This document shows, one piece after another, positions 1 through 9,730 of a DNA stretch of 64,000 bases. Under the pieces are notes generated by a model, which was not told where the DNA came from, ran no database searches, and saw only the letters and a program-made list of their open reading frames with translations. The stretch's first letter is position 1; the number at the start of each line of letters is the position of its first letter. This stretch comes from Deinococcus sp. KNUC1210 (lineage in GTDB: Bacteria; Deinococcota; Deinococci; Deinococcales; Deinococcaceae), in NCBI RefSeq assembly GCF_022344005.1, contig NZ_CP092190.1, positions 868,001 to 932,000 of the forward strand. The letters are read 5' to 3'. Both the position numbers and the translations under genes were made by a program.

Positions 1-2
1 TT

Positions 3-437
3 CGCGGCGGTCAGTGGTTCAACGCGCCCACACCGCCCACTATCGCCTCGCTGCGCGGCAAGGTCGTGATCGTCAATCTGTGGGTGTACTCGTGCATCAA
101 CTGTCATAACAGCCTGCCCACCCTGAAACGCTGGTACGACACCTACCGCGCAGACGGGCTGGAAATCGTGGGCATCCACACGCCGGAACTGTCTTCAGAC
201 CGACCTGCCGCCAATGTCGCGGCGGCGCTGAAGGTGGACGGGATAAGCTGGCCGGTGATGCAGGACAACGACAACGCCACCTGGAACGCCTACAACAACG
301 AATACTGGCCCACCTTCTATCTGATCGACCGCCGGGGTGTGGTCCGGATGGTGCATGCCGGGGAGATTTCCAGCCGCTATCCGCAGGCGATTCCCGGTCT
401 GGAAGCAGAGCTGAAAAAGCTGCTGGCCGAGAAGTGA
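3..437 (+). CDS. Thioredoxin/TlpA-like protein, 5' end cut by window
   Basis: The frame is open from the first bases of the window, so the N-terminus is missing. The visible 144 residues form a thioredoxin fold: strand VVIVNLWVYS followed by the redox motif CINC, then GLEIVGIHTPE and a WPTFYLIDRRG segment that carries the cis-Pro loop. CINC with the HTPE segment is typical of TlpA/DipZ-type and NHL-repeat thioredoxins that act on extracytoplasmic thiols; this is family knowledge. The stop overlaps the start of the next gene by four bases (GTGA), which implies translational coupling and a shared job. A signal peptide or membrane anchor would lie outside the window. Confidence 0.85.
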   Translation, partial: RGGQWFNAPTPPTIASLRGKVVIVNLWVYSCINCHNSLPTLKRWYDTYRADGLEIVGIHTPELSSDRPAANVAAALKVDGISWPVMQDNDNATWNAYNNEYWPTFYLIDRRGVVRMVHAGEISSRYPQAIPGLEAELKKLLAEK

Positions 438-856
438 AGGGGCTTTTCCTGCTGGCGCTGCTGGCAACCCAGGCGGGCGCAGCCCCGCTGACGAGCGTGC
501 GCGTACAGGTCGAGGGATCGGCGGCCCTGACCTTCAATCATGTGGCGCACAATACCCTGACGCTCCGCACGCCCTGGGGCACCCAGCAGGCCGTCTTCAG
601 CGGCACGCCCTATGCGCCCGATCCCGGCAATTACTGGAGCCGTCTGGACCCCCTCACGCTGAAGCTCAGGCTGCCGCAGGGCGTTACAGCGGGCCGCTAT
701 CCGGTCAGCGTGACGGCCAATCTCTTTCTGTGCGATCAGCGGGCGCACCTGTGTACCGTGCGAACGGCCCAGGCCAGCGGCGTGGTGGAGGTGGGCCAGA
801 CCCCCACGCGGCTCGACCTGCTGCTGACCCTGCCGACCTTTACCCTCAAGCCCTGA
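434..856 (+). CDS. Exported protein coupled to a thioredoxin-like gene
   Basis: 140 residues starting at GTG 434, inside the stop of the preceding thioredoxin gene. The first 17 residues (MKGLFLLALLATQAGAA) look like a Sec signal peptide. The mature part is beta-rich with one cysteine pair, CDQRAHLC, near residues 100-107. A similar pair occurs in the C-terminal beta domain of some thioredoxin/NHL proteins, so a periplasmic redox partner is an inference. The 3' end overlaps the convergent pyrD gene by 11 bases. I do not recognise a named family. Confidence 0.7.
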   Translation: MKGLFLLALLATQAGAAPLTSVRVQVEGSAALTFNHVAHNTLTLRTPWGTQQAVFSGTPYAPDPGNYWSRLDPLTLKLRLPQGVTAGRYPVSVTANLFLCDQRAHLCTVRTAQASGVVEVGQTPTRLDLLLTLPTFTLKP

Positions 857-1919
857 CATCCACCCCGACCGCTTCGCTGACGTGCGTGAACCCGTCGCGG
901 CGCAGCAGTTCTTTCAGTCCCGCGTTGATGCGGGCGGGCAGCGTCGGCCCCGCGTAGATCAGAGCGGTGTACAGCTCGACCAGACTGGCTCCGGCACGAA
1001 TCTTGCGGTAGGCGTCCTGGGCGCTGAAGATGCCTCCCACCCCCACCAGAGGGAGTTTTCCGGCGCTCAGGCGGTAACTCTGAGCGATCAGGGCGGTCGA
1101 GCGGGCTTCCAGCGGGCGACCGCTCAGCCCGCCCGCCTCGCCCCGCGCCGCGCTGCTCAGACCGTCCCGGCTGAGGGTAGTGTTCGACACGATCAGGCCC
1201 GACACCCCCACCTCGGCCACCGCCGACACACTCGCGGCGAAATCGCCCGCCTCCATATCGGGTGACAGCTTGACGAGGACCGGCAGGCCGGGACGCCGCG
1301 CCGTCACTTCTGCCAGCACCGCGCCCACCAGCCGCGACAGCTCGTCTGCGGCCTGAAGAGAGCGCAGACCGGGTGTATTCGGACTGCTGACATTGATCAC
1401 GAAGCCGTCGGCGCGAGCATGCAGCGCCGCCACCGCCTTCAGGTAGTCGTCGGCGGCTTCCTCGTTGGGCGTGTCTTTGTTCTTGCCGATGTTCACCCAC
1501 ACGGGCGCGTGACGCCCGGCCCGGAGGTGCTGCGCCATCTGCGGCGCTCCCGCGTTGTTGAAGCCCATGCGGTTGATGAGCGCGGCGTCTTCCGGCAGCC
1601 GGAACAGGCGCGGCAGCGGATTGCCCGGCTGCGGGCGCGGCGTGACGGTGCCCACCTCCATGAACCCGAAACCCAGCGCCGTGAAGACCGGCACCGCTTC
1701 GGCGTTCTTGTCGAGGCCCGCTGCCAGCCCCAGCGGAGAGCTGAAACGCTGGCCCCACAGCGTCTGGGTCAGAGCCGGATCGGGGCGGGCGAGCTGACCG
1801 GCCAGCAGGGCGCTGAATCCGGGAAGCTGACCGGCCAGCGCCGCACCCCGCATGGTGAGGTGGTGGGCGCGTTCGGCATCCAGGCGAAAGAGCAGCGGTT
1901 TGGCAAAGCGCGCATACAT
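846..1919 (-). CDS. pyrD: Dihydroorotate dehydrogenase (quinone), class 2
   Basis: 357 residues. PyrD oxidises dihydroorotate to orotate in pyrimidine synthesis and passes electrons to membrane quinone. The N-terminal amphipathic extension (MYARFAKPLLFRLDAERAHH) is the class 2 membrane-docking segment. FMN-barrel motifs follow: GLAAGLDKNAEAVP, GFGFMEVGTVTPRPQPGNP and INRMGFNNAG. VNVSSPNTPGLR carries the catalytic Ser of class 2 enzymes, and KLSPD follows. Length is normal for the family. The gene reads leftward, and a TATCCT box ends six bases before the ATG, so the mRNA is probably leaderless. It stands alone, converging on the exported-protein gene. Confidence 0.95.
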   Translation of the reverse strand: MYARFAKPLLFRLDAERAHHLTMRGAALAGQLPGFSALLAGQLARPDPALTQTLWGQRFSSPLGLAAGLDKNAEAVPVFTALGFGFMEVGTVTPRPQPGNPLPRLFRLPEDAALINRMGFNNAGAPQMAQHLRAGRHAPVWVNIGKNKDTPNEEAADDYLKAVAALHARADGFVINVSSPNTPGLRSLQAADELSRLVGAVLAEVTARRPGLPVLVKLSPDMEAGDFAASVSAVAEVGVSGLIVSNTTLSRDGLSSAARGEAGGLSGRPLEARSTALIAQSYRLSAGKLPLVGVGGIFSAQDAYRKIRAGASLVELYTALIYAGPTLPARINAGLKELLRRDGFTHVSEAVGVDVRA

Positions 1920-1925
1920 GGGAAG

Positions 1926-1931
1926 AGGATA
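1926..1931 (-). promoter_or_regulatory. -10 box of leaderless pyrD promoter
   Basis: Read leftward the sequence is TATCCT, then six bases, then the pyrD ATG. This TANNNT-to-start spacing recurs at many genes in the window. No clear -35 box was seen. Confidence 0.45.
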
Positions 1932-2061
1932 GGGGTTAGAAGGGCAGGATCAGGAATCAGGAACAGACAGGCCGCCGGGAACGCTCAGCCGTCACCGCTC
2001 GACGTGCCCGCGTAACACCTCCTACTGACACGCACGCCGCCACCTGTCACGCTGAAGGAAC

Positions 2062-3762
<1,701 letters not shown>

Positions 3763-4008
3763 GGAGACCCTATTCGTCTGTTTCCCCCTACCTGGGGGGC
3801 CTCTATGCGGATTTTTTTGCCGAATTCTGTGCTGATGCTCATGTACTCGGTCAAAAAATATGCGACAATAGGAAAGTTGCGCTCAACGTGAGTGTACAAG
3901 TTTGAACAAACTGGCAGGAACACTCTGAACAGTGGCGGCGCGTCCAGGAAGTCGTTCAAGGGACGTTCACAGGATGTCACGTTCAGGATGCCGTGCGGAG
4001 GCTCCCAC
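3763..4008 (+). promoter_or_regulatory. Intergenic leader of the winged-helix gene with a 14-bp palindrome
   Basis: This 246-base gap is AT-richer than its flanks. It contains a perfect inverted repeat AGTTTG-AA-CAAACT at 3899-3912, and TnnACA elements at 3893, 3903 and 3926. A C5/G5 hairpin at 3784-3798 lies just after crtI, with a T7 run about 13 bases later, so it is at best a weak terminator. The palindrome could be an operator for the downstream DNA-binding protein. I could not place a convincing promoter. Confidence 0.3.
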
Positions 4009-4521
4009 ATGTTTAATCCCCCCACCGTCGAAGATCTGCAGGAAACCCGCCGCGCTAACGAAAAGTTGGTTCTGGCCGCTCTGGACAGCAAGCCAGAGTG
4101 GGTAGAAACCGAGCTTGCAAAAACCACCGGACTGGCACTGTCGCACCTGCGTGCAGCGCTGGCGAGCCTGCTCGACCAGGGCCGCGTGCGCCGCTTACCC
4201 GGCACCGGCACCCGCGCCGTGTACGGTCTGGCCGATCCCGGTCTGGCCGATGTACCCGCAACGCCGCTGACGCCGCTCGCCAAGAAGGTTCGCACCTACC
4301 TGGAAGGCCGCGCCGACAGTGCGCTGCATATGGCCGAAGAGCTTCGCAGCACCCGCGAAGAGGTCATGGCGTCGCTCAGCCTGCTGAACGCCCACAACAT
4401 GATTACCTGCACTTTTGTCGGCAGTCTGGTCATCTTCCGCCTCAAGGAAGCCCAGGCGCTGCTCGACCAGAAGGACAGTCAGAAGGAACGCGTCGAAGGC
4501 AAGAAGAAGCAAGTCGCTTAA
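4009..4521 (+). CDS. Winged-helix DNA-binding protein, function unknown
   Basis: 170 residues from ATG 4009, chosen because a CGGAGG site sits seven bases upstream; the frame is open further upstream but that part looks non-coding. Residues 1-75 form a helix-turn-helix with a wing: ETELAKTTGLALSHLRAALASLLDQ, then a basic hairpin GRVRRLPGTGTRAVYGL. A second winged-helix-like half follows (HMAEELRSTREEVMASLSLL, then MITCTFVGSLVIFRL), so it may be a tandem wHTH. The C-terminus is a basic tail, KDSQKERVEGKKKQVA. A strong terminator follows at once. The target is unknown; the palindrome in its own leader is a candidate. Confidence 0.75.
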   Translation: MFNPPTVEDLQETRRANEKLVLAALDSKPEWVETELAKTTGLALSHLRAALASLLDQGRVRRLPGTGTRAVYGLADPGLADVPATPLTPLAKKVRTYLEGRADSALHMAEELRSTREEVMASLSLLNAHNMITCTFVGSLVIFRLKEAQALLDQKDSQKERVEGKKKQVA

Positions 4522-4540
4522 CGAAGGCGCAGTGAACCGG

Positions 4541-4568
4541 CCGGACTCCGAAAGGGGTTCGGTTTTTT
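4541..4568 (+). terminator. Rho-independent terminator
   Basis: A nine-base-pair stem (4541-4549 with 4554-4562, including G-T pairs), a GAAA tetraloop and six T residues. It follows the winged-helix gene by 19 bases. Confidence 0.9.
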
Positions 4569-4589
4569 CTTGCCTGCCCTGCCCGGCAC

Positions 4590-5456
4590 TCAGGCCCGGT
4601 CGCCTGCCTGCGCCGTCAGCCGCTCCAGCGTGACCGCAAGAAAAGCCTGTGCTCGGTGCAGGTCGGCTGGACGCTTCAGCGAGTGGGCGCGGCGAGCACG
4701 GTGAAAAGCCAGCAGCACGCCGAACAGCGCTGCTTCACGCATCGGAGGCGGAGAACTCAGGCCATCACGCAGCCAGTCGGCCCGCTCCCAGCCGTGAAAA
4801 TAGGCGAACGACGCCACATCCCAGCACACCGGACCGCAGGCCGCATCCCCGAAATCGAGCAGCGCCGACAGCCGCCGCGTGCCGTCGTCTGCCCGTATCC
4901 ACAACAGCTGGCCGGAGTGCAGGTCGGTATGACAGACCACGACAGGAGCCGTTTTCAGGGCCAGGAGTTCCCGGTGCAGCGCCCGCAGCCGGGGCCAGAT
5001 CGCTGGCTGCGTGCCGGTCAGTGGATGGTGCTCTAGAGACCCTGTTCCGTAGGGCCAGGCGTCGTTCAGGCGGGTGCGAAGCCCGTCGGCAAAGGATGAG
5101 GCGTGGCCTGCCAGCATATCGGAGCGGTCCTGCAACAGGCCGAAATGGCTGCACGGAAGTGTATGCAGCGCCGAGAGCACCCCGCCCAGTGCGCGGCAGT
5201 CGTGTTCGCTCAGGTCGGCGCACGGTTCGCCCTGAACAAAGGTATCCAGGCTGTAGCACACGCCGCCGGGCAGGATGCCCAGTTTCAGCGGCACCGACAC
5301 CGGCTGCCCCGCCGCGTGGAGCAGCCGCCGGATCTGCGCGTCAGACTGAAAGGACACCTCTTCGCCCTGACGGGGAGTCGCCACTCGGACCGCCACGCTG
5401 CCCGCCCGGTACACCTGCACGCTGGCCCCACTCGCCAGCAGCGTCGAGACCCTCAT
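4590..5456 (-). CDS. Aminoglycoside phosphotransferase-fold kinase
   Basis: 288 residues with the APH/choline-kinase fold. The catalytic loop reads HTDLHSGQ (176-183), so the usual Asn of HxDxxxxN is Gln here. The metal motif DFGDAACGP is at 201-209, and CWDVASFAYF follows as in the family. Such enzymes phosphorylate small alcohols or sugars, and the substrate cannot be read from sequence; antibiotic resistance should not be assumed. No ribosome site is obvious before the ATG. The gene reads leftward and ends just beyond the terminator of the winged-helix gene. The upstream neighbour is an SDR in the same direction, about 50 bases away. Confidence 0.8.
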   Translation of the reverse strand: MRVSTLLASGASVQVYRAGSVAVRVATPRQGEEVSFQSDAQIRRLLHAAGQPVSVPLKLGILPGGVCYSLDTFVQGEPCADLSEHDCRALGGVLSALHTLPCSHFGLLQDRSDMLAGHASSFADGLRTRLNDAWPYGTGSLEHHPLTGTQPAIWPRLRALHRELLALKTAPVVVCHTDLHSGQLLWIRADDGTRRLSALLDFGDAACGPVCWDVASFAYFHGWERADWLRDGLSSPPPMREAALFGVLLAFHRARRAHSLKRPADLHRAQAFLAVTLERLTAQAGDRA

Positions 5457-5505
5457 CTGGAAGGCCGTGCCCTCTCAGCAGCGTTCTCACCGCCGCCAGC
5501 AATGC

Positions 5506-6399
5506 TCAGCCCTTCTTGCCCACGATCTGCGGCAGCAGGTCTTCGAGGTGCAGCATCGGCAGTGCGAACATCGTGCGGGCGGGTTCCGGGGGCGCGGTGT
5601 TGCCCGCCTTGAGCATGACGTACTGATCGCGGGTGATGGGCGGGCTGGGCAGCAGGTTCATCAGCGGCACCGCCAGATTCATCAGGGCGAGGGGCACCGG
5701 CAGGATCGGCTTGCGCTTGCCCAGGGCCTTCAGTTCCAGTTCCAGCAGTTCGCGAAAGGTGTACTCCTGCGGCCCGGTCAGGGCGTAGGTCTGCCCCACC
5801 GACGACGGGACCGCCAGCGCCTGCGCGAAGGCTGTCGCCACGTCACTCAGACTGACCGGGCGAAACGGGAACCTGCCGTCTCCGATCTGCGGCACCACCG
5901 GCGGCAGGCTCACGAGCTGTTTCAGAACGCGCCCGAAAAAATCGTCACCGGGCCCAAAAATCAGCGACGGGCGGAAGATGGTGAAGTCCAGACCGCTGGC
6001 ACGCACCAGCGACTCGGCCTCGCCCTTGCTGCGGCTGTAACCGCTCTGGCTGGCGGGATCGGCTCCCAGGGCGCTCATGTGCAGGTAGCGGGCGCGGCGC
6101 GGCGTGCTGCTCAGCATGTTGCGCGTGGCCTCGACATGCACCCGCGCAAAGGTCTGAGCACCTTTTTCGGCGATGATTCCCACCAGATGCACCACCGCGC
6201 CCAGGTCGGCCACGCTGCCCATACCGCGCTGGACGCTGCCCAGATCGCCCACGTCCATCTTCAGGCCCCGCGCCGCGCCCACGTCCTGACCCTCCCGCGA
6301 GGCTGCCAGCACCGTATGCCCGCGCTTCGTCAGCTCGGCCACCACTCCCCGGCCCACAAACCCGGATGCTCCCGTGACCAGAATGTTCATGCTGGACAT
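5506..6399 (-). CDS. Atypical SDR / NAD(P)-binding epimerase-like protein
   Basis: 297 residues. The N-terminal Rossmann motif is [19 protein letters not shown], followed by [10 protein letters not shown] and a YSRSKGEAE segment, which is the YxxxK active site. The C-terminal part ([14 protein letters not shown], then [16 protein letters not shown]) resembles the NDUFA9/complex-I-assembly-like subgroup of atypical SDRs. Substrate unknown. Two starts are possible: ATG 6399 and ATG 6390, where the second begins directly at MNILVTG. It lies between the B12 regulator and the APH-fold kinase, all read leftward, but gaps of 50-80 bases make an operon uncertain. Confidence 0.85.
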   Translation of the reverse strand: MSSMNILVTGASGFVGRGVVAELTKRGHTVLAASREGQDVGAARGLKMDVGDLGSVQRGMGSVADLGAVVHLVGIIAEKGAQTFARVHVEATRNMLSSTPRRARYLHMSALGADPASQSGYSRSKGEAESLVRASGLDFTIFRPSLIFGPGDDFFGRVLKQLVSLPPVVPQIGDGRFPFRPVSLSDVATAFAQALAVPSSVGQTYALTGPQEYTFRELLELELKALGKRKPILPVPLALMNLAVPLMNLLPSPPITRDQYVMLKAGNTAPPEPARTMFALPMLHLEDLLPQIVGKKG

Positions 6400-6478
6400 T
6401 CTTTCATATCGCCAGAAGCGGCCCGCATGCTTGCACCCAATCTGCCCAGTCTGAGAGGAAAGGCAGCGGACACCCGGA

Positions 6479-7393
6479 TCAGAGAAGGTCAGGGACAGTG
6501 GGCGTCTTCAGCCGCCGCCGCAGCTCCTCGGCCGCTTCCAGCGCTCCGCCCCCCAGATACGCACCGCCCAGTTCGGCGGCCAGATCCGGAGACTGATTCA
6601 GCAGGACACCCCCCAGATACAGCGGCACCTTCAGCCCGCTCAGTTCGGGTTGCTCAGCACGGAAGGCCAGCAGACTTTCTTCGGTATTCATGGTCAGCAG
6701 CAGCGCCTCTGCTCCGGCATGGCGCACGTAGCTCGCCAGATCCGAGAGCGGCATATTGGCCCCCAGATACCGTACCTGCATTCCACGGCGGCACAACACC
6801 ACCGACAGCATCATCAGTCCGATCTCATGGAATTCGCCGGGGCCGCACGCAGCGATCACCAGCGGTCCTTCGGCATCCTGACCCGCCACTTCGAGCATCT
6901 GACTCACCCTCGACCTCAGAAACGCCGACGCCAGATGCTCGTGCGCGATGGTGATCTCGCCCCGCTCCCACAGAAGTCCGATCTGGACCAGCGCCGGCTG
7001 TATCAGCGACAGCATCAGGGCCTCGGTGCCCAGTTCGGTGTGGGCCTGCGTCAGCAGCCGCGCCGCCTCGACGTGATCGGGCGCGAGCAGCGCTGCGACC
7101 AGCGACGACACCAGCGGCCCGGAGACGCCCGACATGGGCCGGGCAGGAATCGCCAGATGTTCGCGCATCAGGTACACGGCGCGGCTGACCGTCAACCCTT
7201 CGGCCTGACGCGCCCGGATAAAGTCCAGGCACGACATGTCGAAGTCGCTGTAAAGGCGGTATCCCCCGGAGCTGCGGGCAGGCGAAGGAAACCCGTAGCG
7301 CCGCTCCCACTGCCGCAGGGTGGTGGCCGGAATGCCGGTGCGAGCTTCCACTTCATGCGCGGTGTACAGGGCTGTTGTGGAAGGAGGCGTCAT
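6479..7393 (-). CDS. CarH/LitR-like B12-dependent photoreceptor repressor (MerR family)
   Basis: 304 residues in three parts. Residues 8-75 form a MerR helix-turn-helix ([20 protein letters not shown], then [19 protein letters not shown]). Residues 92-172 form the helical bundle, with the Wx9EH signature intact (W142, E152, H153). Residues 176-295 form the cobalamin domain, with ExHxxG at E187, H189 and G192. In Thermus CarH these residues hold adenosylcobalamin, and light breaks the Co-C bond to release DNA; that is established knowledge. The residue after the Trp is Glu143 here, where I recall His132 in Thermus. Proximity to crtI suggests control of carotenoid genes, which is inference. Confidence 0.88.
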   Translation of the reverse strand: MTPPSTTALYTAHEVEARTGIPATTLRQWERRYGFPSPARSSGGYRLYSDFDMSCLDFIRARQAEGLTVSRAVYLMREHLAIPARPMSGVSGPLVSSLVAALLAPDHVEAARLLTQAHTELGTEALMLSLIQPALVQIGLLWERGEITIAHEHLASAFLRSRVSQMLEVAGQDAEGPLVIAACGPGEFHEIGLMMLSVVLCRRGMQVRYLGANMPLSDLASYVRHAGAEALLLTMNTEESLLAFRAEQPELSGLKVPLYLGGVLLNQSPDLAAELGGAYLGGGALEAAEELRRRLKTPTVPDLL

Positions 7394-7537
7394 AATGCAC
7401 GGTCATTAGGCCACTTTTGCAGCGCCGACATGGTAGGGAGGCGTGCAGAACCTGAACTCACGGCCCAGCGCCCTCCCACATCATCGGCTCACCACGCCTC
7501 GCGGCAGGACCCGAGGCACACTCACCGTGGCCGGAAT

Positions 7538-7873
7538 TCAGTTGCCCTTGAAGGCGTCCTCGACATCGGAGACGTATTTGTCGGCCAGATCGGAATCGGG
7601 GCCAGCCACCACGATGTAGGCCACCTTCTTGTCGGGAATGCACCGGAACAGCACGGTGTAATCTTCCTGATCGGCAAAGACCGATTCGCTGCCCGCCTCG
7701 AAATTGGCCGTGAAGCCCGCACGTTTGACCGCCAGCGTGGCCTGCTGAAGACATCGGGCCTTGGTCATGTTGAGGTCGAACCAGGTATTCGACATGCCCA
7801 CTCCGGTTGCCGAAACAGTGCCCAGCAGGGCGACGGCCAGGATGCCTACTCGCTTGATGCGTGTCATGTTCAT
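7538..7873 (-). CDS. Small exported protein, unknown
   Basis: 111 residues from ATG 7873, chosen because GGAGG (7882-7886 read leftward) lies eight bases upstream. A longer reading from 7909 exists but lacks a site. The N-terminus MNMTRIKRVGILAVALLGTV is a signal peptide or single membrane anchor. The mature part has two cysteines (KARCLQQA and LFRCIPDKK), which may pair, and an acidic C-terminus (SDVEDAFKGN). I recognise no family. It is a single gene upstream of, and reading towards, the CarH-like gene, with about 145 bases between them. Confidence 0.65.
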   Translation of the reverse strand: MNMTRIKRVGILAVALLGTVSATGVGMSNTWFDLNMTKARCLQQATLAVKRAGFTANFEAGSESVFADQEDYTVLFRCIPDKKVAYIVVAGPDSDLADKYVSDVEDAFKGN

Positions 7874-7966
7874 AATGTCAACCTCCGTCACAGTGTAGCG
7901 ATCGAACACAGCTCTTAGAGAGAGTCGCCATCTTTATCTACATGTTCGCCATCTCTACAGTGCAGT

Positions 7967-8578
7967 TCAGTCTTCCACCACATGGTGGACGCGGCAGCGG
8001 GCCTCGTAGGATTCCGCTGCGCCCACCAGCACCACCGGATCACTTCGGCGGGCGGGCCTGCCCCCGATCAGCCGCTGGGTGCGGGTGGCCGGAGCGCCGC
8101 ACACCACGCAGATGGCGGTGAGTTTCTCCACGCTCTCGGCCCGCGACAGCAACTCCGGCATGACGCCGAAGGGCTCGCCCCGGAAGTCGAGATCCAGACC
8201 CGCCAGTACCACGCGCACGCCCGCATCGGCCAGTTCGAGCGCCAGCGGCACCAGTCCACTGTCGAAGAACTGCGCCTCATCAAAGGCCACCACATCGGGC
8301 AGCGTGACGCCTTCGGTTTCCAGCAGTGCACCCACGCCCGTCAGGTGAGCACGAACCTGCGAGGTGCTGCCGACCGGCACCGCCGCGATGATGCGCCCGG
8401 CATGACTCGCCACCGACGCCGCGTGATAGCGGTCATCGATGGCAGGCTTGAACACCTGTACCCGCTGCCGGGCGATCAGGGCGCGGTTGAGGCGGCGGAT
8501 CAGTTCCTCGCTCTTTCCGCTGAACATCGGCCCCACAATGACTTCCAGATGACCGCCGTGATACGGAGACTTGAGCAT
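7967..8578 (-). CDS. tdk: Thymidine kinase
   Basis: 203 residues, from ATG 8578. Tdk phosphorylates thymidine to dTMP in nucleotide salvage. The P-loop is [18 protein letters not shown], the Walker B and base-binding part is [13 protein letters not shown], and [15 protein letters not shown] is the lid segment of type II thymidine kinases. The zinc-binding part has lost Cys: CVVCGAP is present, but the C-terminal partner pair reads CRVHHVVED, so ligation would use CxxC plus C and H. The frame is open 82 codons upstream, but that part overlaps rpmE and is not kinase-like. Confidence 0.93.
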   Translation of the reverse strand: MLKSPYHGGHLEVIVGPMFSGKSEELIRRLNRALIARQRVQVFKPAIDDRYHAASVASHAGRIIAAVPVGSTSQVRAHLTGVGALLETEGVTLPDVVAFDEAQFFDSGLVPLALELADAGVRVVLAGLDLDFRGEPFGVMPELLSRAESVEKLTAICVVCGAPATRTQRLIGGRPARRSDPVVLVGAAESYEARCRVHHVVED

Positions 8579-8645
8579 GACGCCCGCGAGAATAGCAGGG
8601 AGCGCCCGCACAGAGCAGGACAGGCGGGCACAGGCGGCAGACCCA

Positions 8646-8691
8646 ACAGCGGCAGCGGGCCACCCAGAGAAGGGAAGCCCGCTGCCGCTGT
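8646..8691. terminator. Large GC hairpin downstream of rpmE
   Basis: A perfect 15-bp inverted repeat (8646-8660 with 8677-8691) with a 16-base loop, 15 bases after the rpmE stop. It lacks a T-run on either strand, so it may attenuate or stabilise the transcript rather than act as a classic terminator. Confidence 0.5.
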
Positions 8692-8705
8692 ACCGCCGAA
8701 GAAGC

Positions 8706-8924
8706 TTACTTCTTCTTGTTGCGGTAGCTGTCGCCGAAGCGCTTGGTGAACTTGTCGATACGGCCCTCGGTGTCCATGAAGCGCGTCTCGCCCGTCCAGA
8801 AGGGGTGAACGCCGCTCCAGACATCGACGTGAATCTCGGGCTTGGTGCTCATGGTCTCCATGACGACTTTGCCCTGGTAGTAAATCTTGGTCGGCATGAC
8901 CTTGGGGTGGATATCTTTCTTCAT
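8706..8924 (-). CDS. rpmE: 50S ribosomal protein L31
   Basis: 72 residues. The family core [19 protein letters not shown] and the C-terminal [14 protein letters not shown] are clear. It has no cysteine at all, so it is the zinc-independent (C-minus) form, which in other bacteria replaces the zinc form under zinc shortage. An AGAGGAGG ribosome site lies six bases before the ATG. An extended -10 promoter (TGCTAGAAT read leftward) lies about 50 bases upstream. tdk follows in the same direction after the hairpin. Confidence 0.95.
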   Translation of the reverse strand: MKKDIHPKVMPTKIYYQGKVVMETMSTKPEIHVDVWSGVHPFWTGETRFMDTEGRIDKFTKRFGDSYRNKKK

Positions 8925-8970
8925 GTGCGTCCTCCTCTGCCACGTCGGGTGCGTGACAGCAAACTTTTGA

Positions 8971-8979
8971 ATTCTAGCA
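8971..8979 (-). promoter_or_regulatory. Extended -10 promoter of rpmE
   Basis: Read leftward: TGCTAGAAT, an extended -10 element, giving a transcript start near 8964 and a 40-base leader with a strong ribosome site before rpmE. A -35 box is not evident, as expected with an extended -10. Confidence 0.5.
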
Positions 8980-9044
8980 CAGTTGCAGGCCCGGCAGGGA
9001 AGTCAGGAAGTTCGGCGGGCAGAATCCTGAGCAACCCCATTCGT

Positions 9045-9074
9045 TTGCTTATTGAGAATCATTCCTGATAAATT
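9045..9074 (+). promoter_or_regulatory. Leaderless promoter with Fur-like box in the spacer
   Basis: The -35 is TTGCTT (9045-9050), the spacer 18 bases, the -10 TAAATT (9069-9074), and the ATG lies seven bases on. Within the spacer, TGAGAATCATT (9053-9063) matches the Fur box core TGATAATCATT at 10 of 11 positions. Repression by an iron or manganese regulator bound between the two boxes is a reasonable inference. Confidence 0.5.
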
Positions 9075-9080
9075 TAATGC

Positions 9081-9641
9081 ATGACCGATACGCCGCCAAC
9101 TCCACCAGTGAACGCGGGGTACGCCTCGCCAACGCCCTCTCAGACGGTTCCCGGCGAAAGCGCTCAGCAGCAGAGCTTTCTGCTCCAGAAGATTCAGCCT
9201 GCGCTGCTGGGCCTGATGGACGGCTCGGTCAGCACGCTGGCACCGATCTTCGCGGTGGCCGGGCTGACCGGAAAGCCTATCGACGCCTTCTTCGTGGGGC
9301 TGGCCGCCAGTGTGGGCGCGGGCATCAGCATGGGACTGGCCGAGGCCCTGTCCGACGACGGCGTGATGTCGGGGCGTGGGCAGCCCATTCTGCGCGGGGC
9401 GATTACCGGCGGAGCAACCATTCTGGGCGGCATGCTGCACACCCTCCCCTTCCTGCTGGGCAACCTGCACACCGCGCTGCTGCTGGCCTACGTCGTGGTG
9501 GTCTGTGAGCTGCTGGCTATCGCCTACATCCGCTTCCACTACATGCGCAGTCCACTGCCACAGACGATTCTTCAGGTGGTGGTCGGCGGCGGCGTGGTCT
9601 TCGGCGTGGGCGTGTGGCTGGGTCGGCTGGGAGCGAGCTGA
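9081..9641 (+). CDS. VIT1/CCC1-family membrane protein, putative Fe/Mn transporter
   Basis: 186 residues. After a Pro/Ser-rich N-terminal tail of about 30 residues come five membrane segments. The first bears [17 protein letters not shown], the family signature, and the second bears [20 protein letters not shown], with Glu and Asp residues on the membrane face that bind metal in VIT1. [20 protein letters not shown] is the third motif. VIT1/CCC1 proteins move Fe2+ or Mn2+ out of the cytosol. The start has no ribosome site and is probably leaderless. A Fur-like element in the promoter supports a metal-homeostasis role. Confidence 0.8.
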   Translation: MTDTPPTPPVNAGYASPTPSQTVPGESAQQQSFLLQKIQPALLGLMDGSVSTLAPIFAVAGLTGKPIDAFFVGLAASVGAGISMGLAEALSDDGVMSGRGQPILRGAITGGATILGGMLHTLPFLLGNLHTALLLAYVVVVCELLAIAYIRFHYMRSPLPQTILQVVVGGGVVFGVGVWLGRLGAS

Positions 9642-9718
9642 AAGACAGGCCGTCTCAGGAGCACATTCTTCCGCCCCAGGCAGAATAGCTGCTCACCATT
9701 TCGCACTCACCCCCGCGC

Positions 9719-9724
9719 TAGACT
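9719..9724 (+). promoter_or_regulatory. -10 box of leaderless mutS promoter
   Basis: TAGACT at 9719-9724, six bases before GTG 9731. This decides the mutS start upstream of ATG 9787. Confidence 0.5.
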
Positions 9725-9730
9725 TCCCCG

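Noticed and set aside
4590..5456. Antibiotic resistance gene
   Set aside because: The APH fold alone does not show drug substrate; the catalytic Asn is replaced by Gln and no mobile element is near.
6650..7918. A 422-codon rightward frame across the CarH-like gene
   Set aside because: It is antisense to two well-supported genes and has no recognisable domain.
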